A DNA stretch of 64,000 nt from Pseudomonas sp. B21-028 (lineage in GTDB: Bacteria > Pseudomonadota > Gammaproteobacteria > Pseudomonadales > Pseudomonadaceae), in contig NZ_CP087184.1 in NCBI RefSeq assembly GCF_024749045.1, forward strand, positions 2,604,001 through 2,668,000, written 5' to 3'. The notes under the pieces are model-generated. The model was not told the origin of the DNA, searched no databases, and saw nothing but the letters and a program-made list of their open reading frames with translations. Shown here piece by piece: positions 1-9,385 of the stretch. Within the stretch, counting starts at the first letter, position 1. Every line of letters starts with the position of its first letter. The translations under genes were made by a program, and so were the position numbers.

Positions 1-21
1 GAAACCGGGTCGTTGAAATCT

Positions 22-55
22 TCACCGTCCTTGGCCCTAAGGCCTTGGACGGTGA
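22..55. other. Strong hairpin at window start
   Basis: A 9-bp perfect outer stem (22-30 with 47-55) encloses an inner ggcc/ggcc pairing. There is no T tract on either side, so it need not be a terminator. No gene could be placed around it, and its role is unknown. Confidence 0.4.
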
Positions 56-160
56 CCCAGAAATATCCCTCCAATCCTCGATCTTAACTCCGCCCAACGT
101 CTGCCCATTGCTGATATCGGGTTCGCCGCTGCCATGACGATTAACTGAGCGGCGATGTGC

Positions 161-277
161 CTTGATACCCTCAAAAAACAAGTCCAGAATCAAGTCTTTT
201 CCTGCCCTGGCAAGAAAAGAAACCCCTTACATTTCAATGGGTCGGACACCAGATACGGGTCTCGTTTCCCGCTCCAA
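161..277 (+). repeat. Left island end with tRNA-Gly 3' fragment (att-like)
   Basis: This 117-bp stretch matches 60083-60199 without gaps, with about 16 mismatches by eye. The last 19 bases (259-277) are identical in both copies and equal the 3' end of bacterial tRNA-Gly(GCC), including the CCA. Tyrosine-integrase islands commonly recombine at tRNA 3' ends and leave such a fragment at the far end. No rest of the tRNA is present here, so this is read as the distal end of an island lying to the left, not a functional tRNA. Confidence 0.75.
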
Positions 278-320
278 TTATTTTTCTATAGGCTTCCATT
301 GAAGTATGTACAAAGCACAA

Positions 321-343
321 AAAGAGGCTTCGGCCTCTTTTTT
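321..343 (+). terminator. Rho-independent terminator
   Basis: A perfect 8-bp stem (321-328 with 333-340) around a TTCG tetraloop runs into a short T run at 338-343. It lies just after the tRNA-Gly fragment. The A run on its 5' side could let it work in both directions. Confidence 0.7.
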
Positions 344-905
344 CGTTCCAGTAAAGTCCATTCTGATGCATCAATAGCCACGATTTTTAAGTACATTATT
401 TAGTACATCAATTCGACGCTTGGTAAAATTAGTTTTTAGCGATGCTTGGCGCTCAGAAAACCGTACAGCACGTCTTCATTCACATAGGATGAAGACGCTC
501 AAAAGAACGAACCCATCGCCTATCACCATCAGCACATGATCTGCCGGGATACCCACACGCTTCGGGGCACTCTCTCATTGCTCTATCTCCCAAGAGGCGT
601 TCAGAGGATTCTCCGCTCTCTTTCGGAGTCATCCCCGTTCCACTACTTCCCTGATAACATACATCAGCCGTGGCGGAACTAGGTGAGGACAATCAGAAAT
701 CACCGAGGAGAGGGCCCATATAGCAGGCTGACGCGGCCGCAGTTTCTCCAAGCCCCGGTTTATGAAAGCCAGAGTCAATACTCAGTTCAATATCGTATTG
801 CCTGAGCAATCATGGGGACGTGCGCCTTCACATGCGCTGACGCAGCCAATCGCTTCACCCTAATGCGACGAAACATAGAGGGCATGGCGCAGAAGGCGCC
901 AAAAC
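344..905. other. Region without a supported gene
   Basis: About 560 bases between the terminator and the end of the AraC-type gene. Short open frames occur, for example at 480-692 on the minus strand, but they have low-complexity composition, no convincing ribosome binding site and no recognisable motif. I see no RNA gene or repeat. Confidence 0.5.
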
Positions 906-927
906 AGGCACTTCTCGATGAGTGCCT
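906..927 (-). terminator. Terminator after AraC-type gene
   Basis: A 7-bp perfect stem (906-912 with 921-927). Read on the minus strand it is followed by GTTTTGG. It lies just downstream of the AraC-type regulator stop codon. Confidence 0.5.
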
Positions 928-953
928 TCCATTTGAAGGGAGCTAGCGTGGCA

Positions 954-1922
954 CTAATGGCTTTTTTCGTCTCGAGGTGAGTATCCAAAAGCTTCCTTGA
1001 ACCGGACGGAAAAAAGCGCCTGGCTGGAAAAACCACAGTTGTAGGCCACTTCCGCGATGGTCGCGGGCCGAGCCTTGTGCAGCGCATTCTCGCGCAGAAG
1101 CTTTTGAGCGTGCCTGAGCCGAGCAAGACGAAGTTCTCGCCCGAACGTCGTATCGTGAGCCTGGAAAATCTTGTGGACATAGCGGATGGAAACGCGGTGA
1201 GCTTGAGCTGCTCGCTCAGGTGCAAGATCCGGGTCGTGAAAGTTTGCCGCGATATACGCCATGACACGGTGAAAGAAGTGATCGATGACCGTTCGTGAAT
1301 CCCCCGCTGCATCGGTCTCCGGTACATCCATCATCAAGAAAGCCAATTCCAGCAATCCTCTCTCCAAGCTTCTGACATGCTCGGGGGAAAGGCAGGAGGC
1401 GTTTTCCAATGCTTGCAACGCGAATTGCGTTAGCAGTGGCACGAAACGCGAATTGGCGACGTCGACGCGGCCACAACGCGCATCAATTTTCGGACACATC
1501 GCCCTGAATTGGTCGGCCGGTATTTTTACTGTGACGTTTCTCGTGCCGTTGGGGATATCCAACTGATAGGTTTCTGCGGAATTGAAGACAGAGACCTGGC
1601 CTGGCGCAACGTCTCCAAATCGACCCAGGTGTGTGAACTGCTCAGTTTGCATGGTCGGCATGACTAGCGCGAAAAAATCCGAATCATCGCGTCCGGCATG
1701 TACTTTGCGGCGCACAGCCCGTTGCGCATCAGCGGCAAAGCGAGTAATTCCGACCGCGCCGATCTGGGTGGATTCAATGACTCCGCAGAACGATGCAGGG
1801 TTGTAGGCCGCCACGTCTATCGGGTAGTAGACATCGCTCATGAAATCCTGCCAGGCAGCAAGACGTCTTTGTGGATGAACCTCGCCCGTCGAGAACCGGG
1901 TTATCAAATGTAACGAATCCAC
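954..1922 (-). CDS. AraC-family regulator with AraC-binding-like (FeaR-type) N-terminus
   Basis: A transcription activator of about 322 residues. The N-terminal two thirds (MPTMQ, GDVAPGQ and SAETY segments) resemble the ligand-binding-like domain of FeaR-type activators. The last ~100 residues hold the two-helix-turn-helix AraC domain, ending in the typical CGFSSQALFSVRFKEAFGYSP segment. A GTG at 1922 follows a GGAGG with 4-5 nt spacing and is preferred; the frame also opens with a GTG at 1943. It is transcribed away from the dimethylformamidase-like genes across a ~460-bp gap, so it probably controls that cluster. The family is clear; the ligand and target are inferred. Confidence 0.85.
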   Translation of the reverse strand: MDSLHLITRFSTGEVHPQRRLAAWQDFMSDVYYPIDVAAYNPASFCGVIESTQIGAVGITRFAADAQRAVRRKVHAGRDDSDFFALVMPTMQTEQFTHLGRFGDVAPGQVSVFNSAETYQLDIPNGTRNVTVKIPADQFRAMCPKIDARCGRVDVANSRFVPLLTQFALQALENASCLSPEHVRSLERGLLELAFLMMDVPETDAAGDSRTVIDHFFHRVMAYIAANFHDPDLAPERAAQAHRVSIRYVHKIFQAHDTTFGRELRLARLRHAQKLLRENALHKARPATIAEVAYNCGFSSQALFSVRFKEAFGYSPRDEKSH

Positions 1923-2381
1923 ACGCCCTCCTGAAAAAATCACTGCCTTAGAAGCTCAAGCAAGCCCTATGCCATGACTTCCAGGCAAGCCTAGTCAGCC
2001 TAGTCAGCCATCGGAAGCGCCGTGTCATATTTCGATAATAACCGGTGGATGCATAAGTCCAGTTAAAGCGGACCAATGGTGCGGAAGCAAAGGTATGCCA
2101 TGAGCCGTTGCTCTGTAGGTGAGCCGGTTGCGAGCAAAGACCAGACTCGTGCACCTACTCTGCGCACCGTGCACGCTGACGAAAATCTTGGTTCTCTCAT
2201 GCGATAGATCGCGGGGCGCGGTCCATCGGACGATATCGCTACCGGTACAGGGGGGCAGCGTATCTCCTCCGGCCAGCGCTCCGCAACGCGGCCAGGCGCA
2301 TTTTTGGATATCTGCGCAATCGACTGACAAGCAAGAGAAAAGTATGAACACAACAATAACTACCGCACTGAGGGAATGACC
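1923..2381. promoter_or_regulatory. Divergent control region, regulator / dmf-like operon
   Basis: A 459-bp gap between the divergently transcribed regulator and the dimethylformamidase small-subunit gene. It holds a short tandem repeat (tagtcagcc twice near 1992-2009). No gene is supported. The promoter of the catabolic operon and the AraC-type binding sites are expected here, but I could not pin them down. Confidence 0.4.
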
Positions 2382-2765
2382 ATGCGTACCTCCTCAGATC
2401 GCGAAGCTGAATTGGCCGCTTTGTTCCACGCTCGGTTTTTTGAGCGCCTGCGTGACGACTGCGACTCTGGCGTGATCGGCGCCTACGAACGGTCTCCGCT
2501 CGGGCCACACGATGACAAGACTCGAAGGGTCGTGCGTGGGCTAGGCGGGGCGTCTATAGCCGGCAAGGCGATTGTCATTTCGCTGGGTATCGACGGGCCA
2601 TGGGGCGTCGGGAACATTGTGATTGGAGAGCCAGGCAACTTCGTTCGAAGTCCAGGCATTTTCCTGACTTACGACGACGCATTGCGTCACGTTTTTTCGC
2701 TTCGATGCCGAGCCCTTTTCGCTGCCGAGTCGCGCGAAACGGATTCTCAGTCGGATAACGGATGA
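2382..2765 (+). CDS. dmfA1: N,N-dimethylformamidase-like small (alpha) subunit
   Basis: A 127-residue soluble protein with no signal peptide. I identify it from context: it directly precedes, with a 1-bp gap, a gene matching the large subunit of N,N-dimethylformamidase, and known small subunits are about 132 residues. The sequence ends in a charged tail after a region with GIDGPWGVGN and SPGIFLTYDDAL. The ATG at 2382 is chosen because GAGGGA lies 7 nt upstream; the ATG at 2376 would leave almost no spacing. In the family the small subunit packs on the catalytic large subunit. Substrate specificity is not shown by the sequence. Confidence 0.7.
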   Translation: MRTSSDREAELAALFHARFFERLRDDCDSGVIGAYERSPLGPHDDKTRRVVRGLGGASIAGKAIVISLGIDGPWGVGNIVIGEPGNFVRSPGIFLTYDDALRHVFSLRCRALFAAESRETDSQSDNG

Positions 2766-2766
2766 A

Positions 2767-5088
2767 ATGAGAATGAACCAGATCAGTCAGCAAATTTTCG
2801 GCTATAGCGACGGATTCTCTGTGTCGCCGGGTGAAAGTCTTTCTTTCAAGGTAAGTTGCGAAGGGGTCGCGCGATATGACGCCTCGCTTGTAAAGCTTCG
2901 ACACGGGTTTACGGGGGAGTCGGGCCCCGGTTTCCTTGAGACGCCTGTTGACTCGTCGTTCGAAGGAAGCTACGAGGGTATCCAGCATGTGTGCCAGCCG
3001 GGCTCTTATGTGGAAATCACCGACACGCAAGGACTTCTACGATCTCCTAACGGTTTGGTTATTGAAGCCCATGTCTATCCGACACTGCCGCAAGGCACGC
3101 GCTCGGGCAACTTCGGGGCCTACCACGTAACGCAGAACTCATTTGAGAGTGATTCGGGCCTACAGGCAATTTTGGGAAACTGGTCCGTGGCCAGTTGTTC
3201 TGGCTACGCCCTTGTTCTGGAGGAAGGGCGTCCAACGTTTATATGGGTGGCTGATGGTGAGACAAAGAAAGTTTCATTGGCAACGCCACTTATTGCACAC
3301 CAGTGGTATCGCGTCATAGTCAGTGTCAAATCGGATACCGGGATGGTCTGCCTGGAGCAGACACCAATCGACAACATCATGAACCGTCTCTCAGCGAGCG
3401 CCAGTGCCTTGCGCGCAGAATCACGTACTGTCCCGTTCGGCGCGAGACTGACTGAAAGCCAGGCCCCCTTCAGGATCGGGGCGCTGGCCTGTCAGCAAGA
3501 CGGTCGATGGCTGGCGAATGCCGCCTACAACGGAAAAATTGGTGGAATCCGCATTCTGCGTCCCTCTCTCGGCGATGCGGTTGTTGCCGAACTGGCCGTC
3601 TGGCACTTTGGCAAGAGCCTTCGTGACGATGGCCTGTTGCTCAGCGATGTTGTAGACGTGTCCGGAAATGGTTTGCATGGACGCTGCTTCAACGCGCCGA
3701 CACGGGGAGTGGCGGGCCATAGGTTTAAGGGTTTGAGCGACGACTTTCGGCGGGCACCTGACGAGTTTGATGCGATCCATTTTCACGACGATGACATCAC
3801 CGACGCCCAGTGGCCAACGGCGTTCAAGATTCAGGTCCCAGATGATCTCGCGAGTGGTGTATACGCCGCGAAACTGTGCAGTGCAGGCGTTGAACAATAC
3901 ATCCCGTTTTTCGTCAGGCCGGGACGTCAGAAGCGCGAAGTGGCGGTGCTTTTCTCTACGGCGACTTATCTGGCGTACGCCAACGACCGAATAGCCTTTG
4001 AAGCCAATGGCGCGGAAATTATCGTCAGTCGGACACCGATCATTGATCGGCAAGATCTGACGCTTCAGAACCATCCTGAATTTGGCCGTTCCTGTTATGA
4101 AATCCATAACGATGGCTCTGGCGTCGTCTTCGGCAGCACTCGGCGCCCCATCCTGACGCTCAACCCCAAACACCGCGCCTGGTTCCAGGCAGAGGGCGTA
4201 TGGGGGCTTCCTGCTGATCTCTGCATCGTTCATTGGCTCGACACAATCGGCTGCGAATTCGACGCGCTGACGGATGAAGACCTAGATCGCGAAGGCGTCG
4301 ACCTGCTCAAGGACTACAAGGTTCTAATTACTGGCAGTCATCCAGAATATGTGACACGCAACGAGCTCAACGCGATCGAGGCTTTCACCGGGAACGGCGG
4401 ACGCTTGATGTACCTGGGCGGAAACGGTTTTTTCGCGACCGTTTCATTTGATCCGGAAGAGCGGCATGTCATGGAGTTGCGCAGGTCAGACGCGGGTACA
4501 CGCCCCCACGAGTCGCCGTTTGGCGATCGCCGCCACCAGACCTCCGGTGAAATGGCCGGTCTATGGCGCAACAAGGGTAAGGCGCCGCAGCGATTGCTAG
4601 GCGTTGGGTTCGCCGCGCAAGGTTTCGACCGCTGCACGTATTACGAACGCCTCACCGACAGCCACGATCCACTCGCCGCTTTTGCGTTTGAAGGGATTGG
4701 CAGCGATGAGCGCATTGGCGACTTTGGACTCATGGGCGGTGGTGCCGCCGGGGCGGAGATCGACCGATACGATCCGTCATTAGGGACCCCGCCGGGTGCG
4801 CTTGTCCTGGCGACATCCGGGCCGTTGTCGGATGCCTACCTTCTCGCCTCCGAAGACGTCTATGAATCAATCCCTGGCATTGGAGGGACCGAGCAGTCCC
4901 GTGTGCGTGCGGACATCGTTCTGTGTCCGTTGCCAGGAGGAGGCGGCGTATTCTCGGTGGGATCGATTGCCTACACCGGTTCACTTTCCCACAACCATTA
5001 CGACAACAATGTCGCGCGGCTCACCGGCAATGTGCTCAAGCGGTTCCTGCACCCTGAAGCGTTGGACGTCGTCATCGATTGCAATTGA
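2767..5088 (+). CDS. dmfA2: N,N-dimethylformamidase-like large (beta, catalytic) subunit
   Basis: A 773-residue protein; characterised large subunits are about 760. The N-terminal part (about 60-280) has a lectin/jelly-roll-like character, with segments such as NGLVIEAHVYPT and KIGGIRIL. The C-terminal part carries the catalytic region. Characterised enzymes bind one iron through two Tyr and one Glu. The plausible equivalents are Y401 (TYLAYAN), Y444 (SCYEIHN) and E527 (GSHPEYV), at matching spacing. The reaction would be hydrolysis of an N-substituted formamide to amine and formate. It is coupled to the small subunit; an in-frame ATG at 2773 is an alternative start. The true substrate may not be dimethylformamide. 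Confidence 0.8.
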   Translation: MRMNQISQQIFGYSDGFSVSPGESLSFKVSCEGVARYDASLVKLRHGFTGESGPGFLETPVDSSFEGSYEGIQHVCQPGSYVEITDTQGLLRSPNGLVIEAHVYPTLPQGTRSGNFGAYHVTQNSFESDSGLQAILGNWSVASCSGYALVLEEGRPTFIWVADGETKKVSLATPLIAHQWYRVIVSVKSDTGMVCLEQTPIDNIMNRLSASASALRAESRTVPFGARLTESQAPFRIGALACQQDGRWLANAAYNGKIGGIRILRPSLGDAVVAELAVWHFGKSLRDDGLLLSDVVDVSGNGLHGRCFNAPTRGVAGHRFKGLSDDFRRAPDEFDAIHFHDDDITDAQWPTAFKIQVPDDLASGVYAAKLCSAGVEQYIPFFVRPGRQKREVAVLFSTATYLAYANDRIAFEANGAEIIVSRTPIIDRQDLTLQNHPEFGRSCYEIHNDGSGVVFGSTRRPILTLNPKHRAWFQAEGVWGLPADLCIVHWLDTIGCEFDALTDEDLDREGVDLLKDYKVLITGSHPEYVTRNELNAIEAFTGNGGRLMYLGGNGFFATVSFDPEERHVMELRRSDAGTRPHESPFGDRRHQTSGEMAGLWRNKGKAPQRLLGVGFAAQGFDRCTYYERLTDSHDPLAAFAFEGIGSDERIGDFGLMGGGAAGAEIDRYDPSLGTPPGALVLATSGPLSDAYLLASEDVYESIPGIGGTEQSRVRADIVLCPLPGGGGVFSVGSIAYTGSLSHNHYDNNVARLTGNVLKRFLHPEALDVVIDCN

Positions 5089-5173
5089 CGGTCCATTCAG
5101 AAGCATGAACGCCGAGCCCGGCCAATGCTTGGACTCGGGGAGCGGACCAGGCAGCGGTCCATACCTTGATCGA

Positions 5174-5205
5174 CCAAGTGGCAGCCGCTAGCGGCTGCTC
5201 CTTGG
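5174..5205. other. Long hairpin after dmf-like genes
   Basis: An 18-bp perfect palindrome (5181-5198) lies inside an outer ccaag/cttgg pair (5174-5178 with 5201-5205). It sits about 90 bp after the large-subunit stop and lacks a T tract, so it may be an mRNA 3'-stabilising or attenuating structure. The rest of the 5089-5479 gap shows no gene. Confidence 0.5.
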
Positions 5206-5479
5206 GCGCGACAAGTTCATAGCAATAAAGGCGTCGTGCACTCACACGAAAAGCACGGTTCGCTGGTTCGATAGTCGACCGTAACAGAGGCCCCTAAACT
5301 GAATCCATCGAACGCCAAAAGGCCCATCCTGGTGTTTGATGAATAGGCCCTGTCCAGTCTAGATGTGCAAATAACAAAAGCGGTGCGCGGTTCCACAGCA
5401 AGCGCTGGCGACACGCGGCAACCGTATCTAAACAATGTCCGGGTGAAGATCCGGGCCAATCGTCAAGGGGCAACAAAAA

Positions 5480-6820
5480 ATGAGCGATACCTTGGTCGTA
5501 CCCAGTGATAATGGTCAACTCAGCAAGAAACTTTCGCTGACGGACGTCCTTGTCTACGGGTTGCTTTACTTCGTTCCGATTGCTCCTGTCTCTGTCTTTG
5601 GAGCGATTCATAACACGTCCAATGGACTGACCGCGCTGACCTATACGCTGGCCGCCATTGCGATGGTGTTCAGTGCGATCAGTTACAGCGAAATGGCGAA
5701 ACGAATTCCTCTTTCGGGATCGGTCTATTCCTATGTGACAAAGGGCACCAATGTCACATTCGGCTTCATGGCGGGATGGGCCATCCTGCTGGATTACCTG
5801 TTGCTTCCAGCACTGCTGGCGATTCTCGGCGCGGCGGCCTTGCAACCCTTGTTTCCCAGTGTCGACAAGGTGGTTTGGCTCGGGATTTTTGTCGCGGTGC
5901 CTATGATCGTGAACCTGTTCGGTATCACCGTTAACGTGAATGTGGGGAAGGTGCTGCTGGTCATCCAGTTGGTTGTTCTCTCGATTTTCGTCTTCTTTGC
6001 GGTGGGCCTCATCGCCGAAGGCGCGGTCTCCAAGGAGCAACTGCTGGCGCCTTTCTACAACCCGTCGCAATTCAGCCTGTCCGCCGTGTTTGGCGCCGTG
6101 CCGATCGCCGCCTTGAGCTTTATCGGTTTTGACGCGGTTTCAACGTTGAACGAGGAAGCCGAAGGCGGCGGTAAAACCGTATCGCGCGCCACCATGCTGT
6201 TACTCGTGATCGTGACCGTGCTGTTCGTTGTGCAGGTCTACCTGGCGTCTGTGTTCGTGCCCCTGGGCTCGACATTCCAGAACGGTGCCGCGGACGTTGC
6301 CTTCTACACGGTCAGCACCCAAGTGGTGGGTACGTGGTTCCTGCCGGTCATCACGTTGACGAATGCGTTGATAGCCTTGCTGGCTAACGCGCTTATTTCC
6401 CAGGCCACCACCACGAAAGTCATCTACTGCATGGCTCGCGATAAAAAGCTGCCTCATGTGCTCGCCAAACTTAATAAAAATGAAGCACCAACGACCGCGT
6501 TATACCTGGTCGCCGCGCTCTCGCTGGTCATTGCCATTGTCGGCAAAGACCAGATTGAAACCATCGTAACGATGGTCACATTCGGCGCATTGTGTGCGTA
6601 TGTGATGTTGCATGCTTCTGTCATCGCCTTCTTCAGGGGCAAGACTGATCGCTCCTTCTTCAAGCATCTCGTTTCCCCCACGCTGGGCGCGGCCGTCCTC
6701 TGCTACGCGCTGTTCAGCGCGAACTCGAATGCCCAGCTGGTCGGTGTCGCATGGCTTGTGCTCGGCGGCATCGTCGCGTGGATTCTGAAAGGCAAGCAAT
6801 CGTTGGATATACCCGTATAG
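5480..6820 (+). CDS. APC-superfamily amino acid/amine permease
   Basis: A 446-residue inner-membrane transporter with about 12 hydrophobic segments. The first (LSLTDVLVYGLLYFVPIAPV) and the SGSVYSYV segment in the second helix region are typical of the APC family, as is GFDAVSTLNEEAEGG. The start ATG follows a GGGG run. It lies between the formamidase-like genes and the aldehyde dehydrogenase on the same strand, so import of the amine or amide substrate, or of an amine product, is the likely role. The exact substrate cannot be read from the sequence. Confidence 0.85.
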   Translation: MSDTLVVPSDNGQLSKKLSLTDVLVYGLLYFVPIAPVSVFGAIHNTSNGLTALTYTLAAIAMVFSAISYSEMAKRIPLSGSVYSYVTKGTNVTFGFMAGWAILLDYLLLPALLAILGAAALQPLFPSVDKVVWLGIFVAVPMIVNLFGITVNVNVGKVLLVIQLVVLSIFVFFAVGLIAEGAVSKEQLLAPFYNPSQFSLSAVFGAVPIAALSFIGFDAVSTLNEEAEGGGKTVSRATMLLLVIVTVLFVVQVYLASVFVPLGSTFQNGAADVAFYTVSTQVVGTWFLPVITLTNALIALLANALISQATTTKVIYCMARDKKLPHVLAKLNKNEAPTTALYLVAALSLVIAIVGKDQIETIVTMVTFGALCAYVMLHASVIAFFRGKTDRSFFKHLVSPTLGAAVLCYALFSANSNAQLVGVAWLVLGGIVAWILKGKQSLDIPV

Positions 6821-6985
6821 AGCCACACTGTGACTTTAAGGCTGCATGAAAAACGATGTGGCCGATACGCAAACCTGCCGTGACTCCCCAACTGGACGGC
6901 TGGCTTAGTCAGCAACTTATTGTCCGTTAAATCTAAATTCTTTCTGAGTGCAGGCATCTGGCGCCTGCACTCATTGGAGACGCCT

Positions 6986-8410
6986 ATGCACATTAAAATG
7001 CTCATCAACGGCGAATTGGTCGCAGGCGAAGGCGAGCGGCTCGCGGTAATGAACCCTTCTCTGGGGATCGCGCTAGTGGACATTGCCGAGGCTACGCCTG
7101 CGCAGGTTGATTGCGCAGTGCAAGCCGCTGACGCCGCCTTCGAGAGCTGGTCCCAGACCACGCCAAAGGATCGCTCGCTGTTGTTGCTCAAACTGGCTGA
7201 CCTCATCGATAGCCATGCCGTAGAACTGGCCCGGCTGGAATCGAATAATTGTGGCAAACCTTACGCGGCCACCTTGGGCGACGAACTGCCTGGCGTCTCT
7301 GATGTATTTCGTTTTTTCGCGGGTGCGAGCCGGTGCCTGCAAGGCTCGGCGGCGGGCGAGTATTTGCCAGGCCATACTTCGATGATCCGTCGCGACCCGG
7401 TGGGCGTCGTCGCCTCGATTGCGCCTTGGAACTATCCACTGATGATGGCCGCGTGGAAACTGGCTCCCGCCCTGGCGGCCGGTAATACCGTTGTCCTCAA
7501 GCCTTCCGAACAGACACCGCTGACGGCGCTTAAGTTAGGCTCGTTAATGGCCACGGTTTTCCCAGCAGGCGTGGTCAATGTTGTGTTCGGACGAGGGCCC
7601 AGTGTAGGCAAGCCGCTTACTACCCACGAGAAAGTGCGGATGGTCTCACTGACGGGGTCAGTGGCCACCGGCAGTCATATCATCGCCGGTACCGCTGACA
7701 CCGTTAAGCGTATGCATATGGAATTGGGAGGCAAAGCCCCCGTGATCATTTTCGAGGACGCAGACATCGATGCGGCTGTAGAGGGCATACGTAATTTCGG
7801 TTTCTATAACGCTGGCCAGGATTGCACCGCAGCCTGCCGGATCTATGTGCAAAAAGGCATTTACGCTCGCCTCGTTGAAAAGCTCGGCATCGCCGTATCA
7901 AGTATCAAGTTTGGTCTTCAGGATGATCCTGAGACTGAGATGGGGCCGCTGATCACCCAACAGCACTTGGACCGTGTTGTCGGCTTCGTGGATCGAGCAC
8001 GGTTACTGCCACACATAGAAGTCGTGACGGGAGGGAAACGCGTAGAAGGTCCCGGATACTTCTTCGAACCCACGGTACTTGCCGGCGCGAGGCAAGACGA
8101 CGAAGTGGTGCGCCGGGAGATTTTTGGCCCGGTGGTTTCCGTGACCGAATTTGAAGACGAGGCGCAGGCACTGTCTTGGGCAAACGACTCTGATTATGGC
8201 CTGGCATCATCGGTGTGGACCTCTGATGTAGGGCGAGCTCACCGACTTGCAGCACGCCTGCAGTACGGCTGCACTTGGGTCAATACCCATTTCATGCTGA
8301 TGAGCGAGATGCCACACGGTGGTGTAAAGCAGTCCGGCTACGGCAAAGACATGTCGATGTACGGCTTGGAGGATTACACCGTGATTCGCCACGTGATGGT
8401 CAAGCACTGA
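6986..8410 (+). CDS. Aldehyde dehydrogenase, aminobutyraldehyde dehydrogenase type
   Basis: A 474-residue NAD(P)-dependent aldehyde dehydrogenase, the length typical of PatD/YdcW gamma-aminobutyraldehyde dehydrogenases. It shows the cofactor segment [13 protein letters not shown], the general-base Glu in MELGGKAP and the catalytic Cys in [10 protein letters not shown], which resembles the PatD subgroup. The ATG at 6986 has GGAGA 7 nt upstream; the frame opens earlier at 6920 without a good site. Its position after the formamidase-like operon and APC permease suggests that it oxidises an aminoaldehyde derived from the released amine. That link is inference; the enzyme class is secure. Confidence 0.85.
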   Translation: MHIKMLINGELVAGEGERLAVMNPSLGIALVDIAEATPAQVDCAVQAADAAFESWSQTTPKDRSLLLLKLADLIDSHAVELARLESNNCGKPYAATLGDELPGVSDVFRFFAGASRCLQGSAAGEYLPGHTSMIRRDPVGVVASIAPWNYPLMMAAWKLAPALAAGNTVVLKPSEQTPLTALKLGSLMATVFPAGVVNVVFGRGPSVGKPLTTHEKVRMVSLTGSVATGSHIIAGTADTVKRMHMELGGKAPVIIFEDADIDAAVEGIRNFGFYNAGQDCTAACRIYVQKGIYARLVEKLGIAVSSIKFGLQDDPETEMGPLITQQHLDRVVGFVDRARLLPHIEVVTGGKRVEGPGYFFEPTVLAGARQDDEVVRREIFGPVVSVTEFEDEAQALSWANDSDYGLASSVWTSDVGRAHRLAARLQYGCTWVNTHFMLMSEMPHGGVKQSGYGKDMSMYGLEDYTVIRHVMVKH

Positions 8411-8566
8411 CCGAAATGTAGCGCCGTCTCTGCGGCCGCCCACACGAATGCTGAAACGCACAATCGCGCAGTCTTGCTTTTGCAGGCTGCGCGTAGTGCC
8501 AACGCCGAGTAGGTGAAAGCACTTATCTGACTGACAAAAAATATTGTTCATCCATGAGGCAGTCCC

Positions 8567-8665
8567 ATGTTCGATGCCATGTCTATTTGCCTGAAGCTCG
8601 TGCTTTTATCCGGGCTCTGCCTGCTGGGCCTGATCGTCGGCATGAATCTTATCAAAGCAATCTGA
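8567..8665 (+). CDS. Putative 32-residue membrane peptide
   Basis: A 32-codon frame starting at ATG 8567, with GAGG 7 nt upstream. It encodes one hydrophobic helix (KLVLLSGLCLLGLIVG) with short polar ends. The composition fits a small single-pass membrane protein. I recognise no family, and it may be chance. It lies between the aldehyde dehydrogenase and the integrase remnant. Confidence 0.35.
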   Translation: MFDAMSICLKLVLLSGLCLLGLIVGMNLIKAI

Positions 8666-8777
8666 ACAAGCAGATGATCAGTTAATCCAGCAGCCAGATG
8701 CTCACCGGCAGTGGCGAGAATTTGCTACTGGCGAAAGCTTCTGAGCAGGCTGCGAATTTACGAGTGGAGTTAATACG

Positions 8778-9064
8778 ATGGTCCTTGCCATTGCGGCGGT
8801 CCGACACGCCAAGCCTCGCGCCAAAAACTTCACCCTTCCTGATTTTGATGGCCTCGCGCCTTTCGTGAATACGAAGGGCACCAAGAGCTGGTACTTCCGT
8901 TTTTCTTGGGCGGGCAAAGAGCCTCGTATTTCGCTCGGTACTTATCCTGAAAAGGCCTACGCGATGCTCGAGCTCTGCGTGATATCGCCAGGGCGCTGGT
9001 CGCGAAGGGTATCGATCCCCGCGATCAGCGGTGCCTTGAGCGCAATGCCAAACTGTTGGCCGTG
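8778..9064 (+). pseudogene. Tyrosine integrase remnant (N-terminal DUF4102 part), frameshifted
   Basis: The first ~62 codons (8778 to about 8962) encode the Arm-type DNA-binding N-terminus of a P4-like integrase (VRHAKPRAKNFTLPDFDGLA, WYFRFSWAGKEPRISLGTYPE). The match then continues in another frame (DARALRDIARALVAKGIDPR, to about 9064) and stops. The catalytic core with the R-H-R-Y residues is absent. A second remnant of the same family lies at 60300-60545. From here to 9330 no gene is seen. Confidence 0.8.
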
Positions 9065-9330
9065 AGAACACCTTCTTAGGTTGATGTGATGCAGCTCTTT
9101 GGCCCTTAGGGGGAAGAGCGGGACCGCCCGGGAATTCAAGCAGTGCTGAACTGGGTTATGCCAACTCTCGGTCCACCATTGCTGGTCTTCAGCTCGCTCG
9201 CCACGCCTGAAAGCCAAGATCGTATCCTTAGGCTTTTCGTCCCAGAGTCACCGTGCTGATCGACGACATGGCGTGCTCCCCTCAAACCTACCTATGCATC
9301 CAGATGAATGGAGCTTAGGCTGGAGCTGGG

Positions 9331-9369
9331 GTTATCCAGACTATGCTACGATTAGATAGCGTAGATAAC
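9331..9369. promoter_or_regulatory. Inverted-repeat operator of toxin-antitoxin module 1
   Basis: A 39-bp interrupted dyad runs from gttatc (9331) to gataac (9369) with an inner gctac/gcgtag pairing, about 16 bp before the antitoxin ATG. The same arrangement, with the same 39-bp span, precedes the second module at 56619-56657. Conserved spacing in both copies suggests an autoregulatory site for the antitoxin. Confidence 0.5.
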
Positions 9370-9385
9370 TAGTGAGGAGATTTCC

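Noticed and set aside
480..692. 70-codon minus-strand frame near the left end
   Set aside because: No ribosome binding site, no motif, irregular composition.
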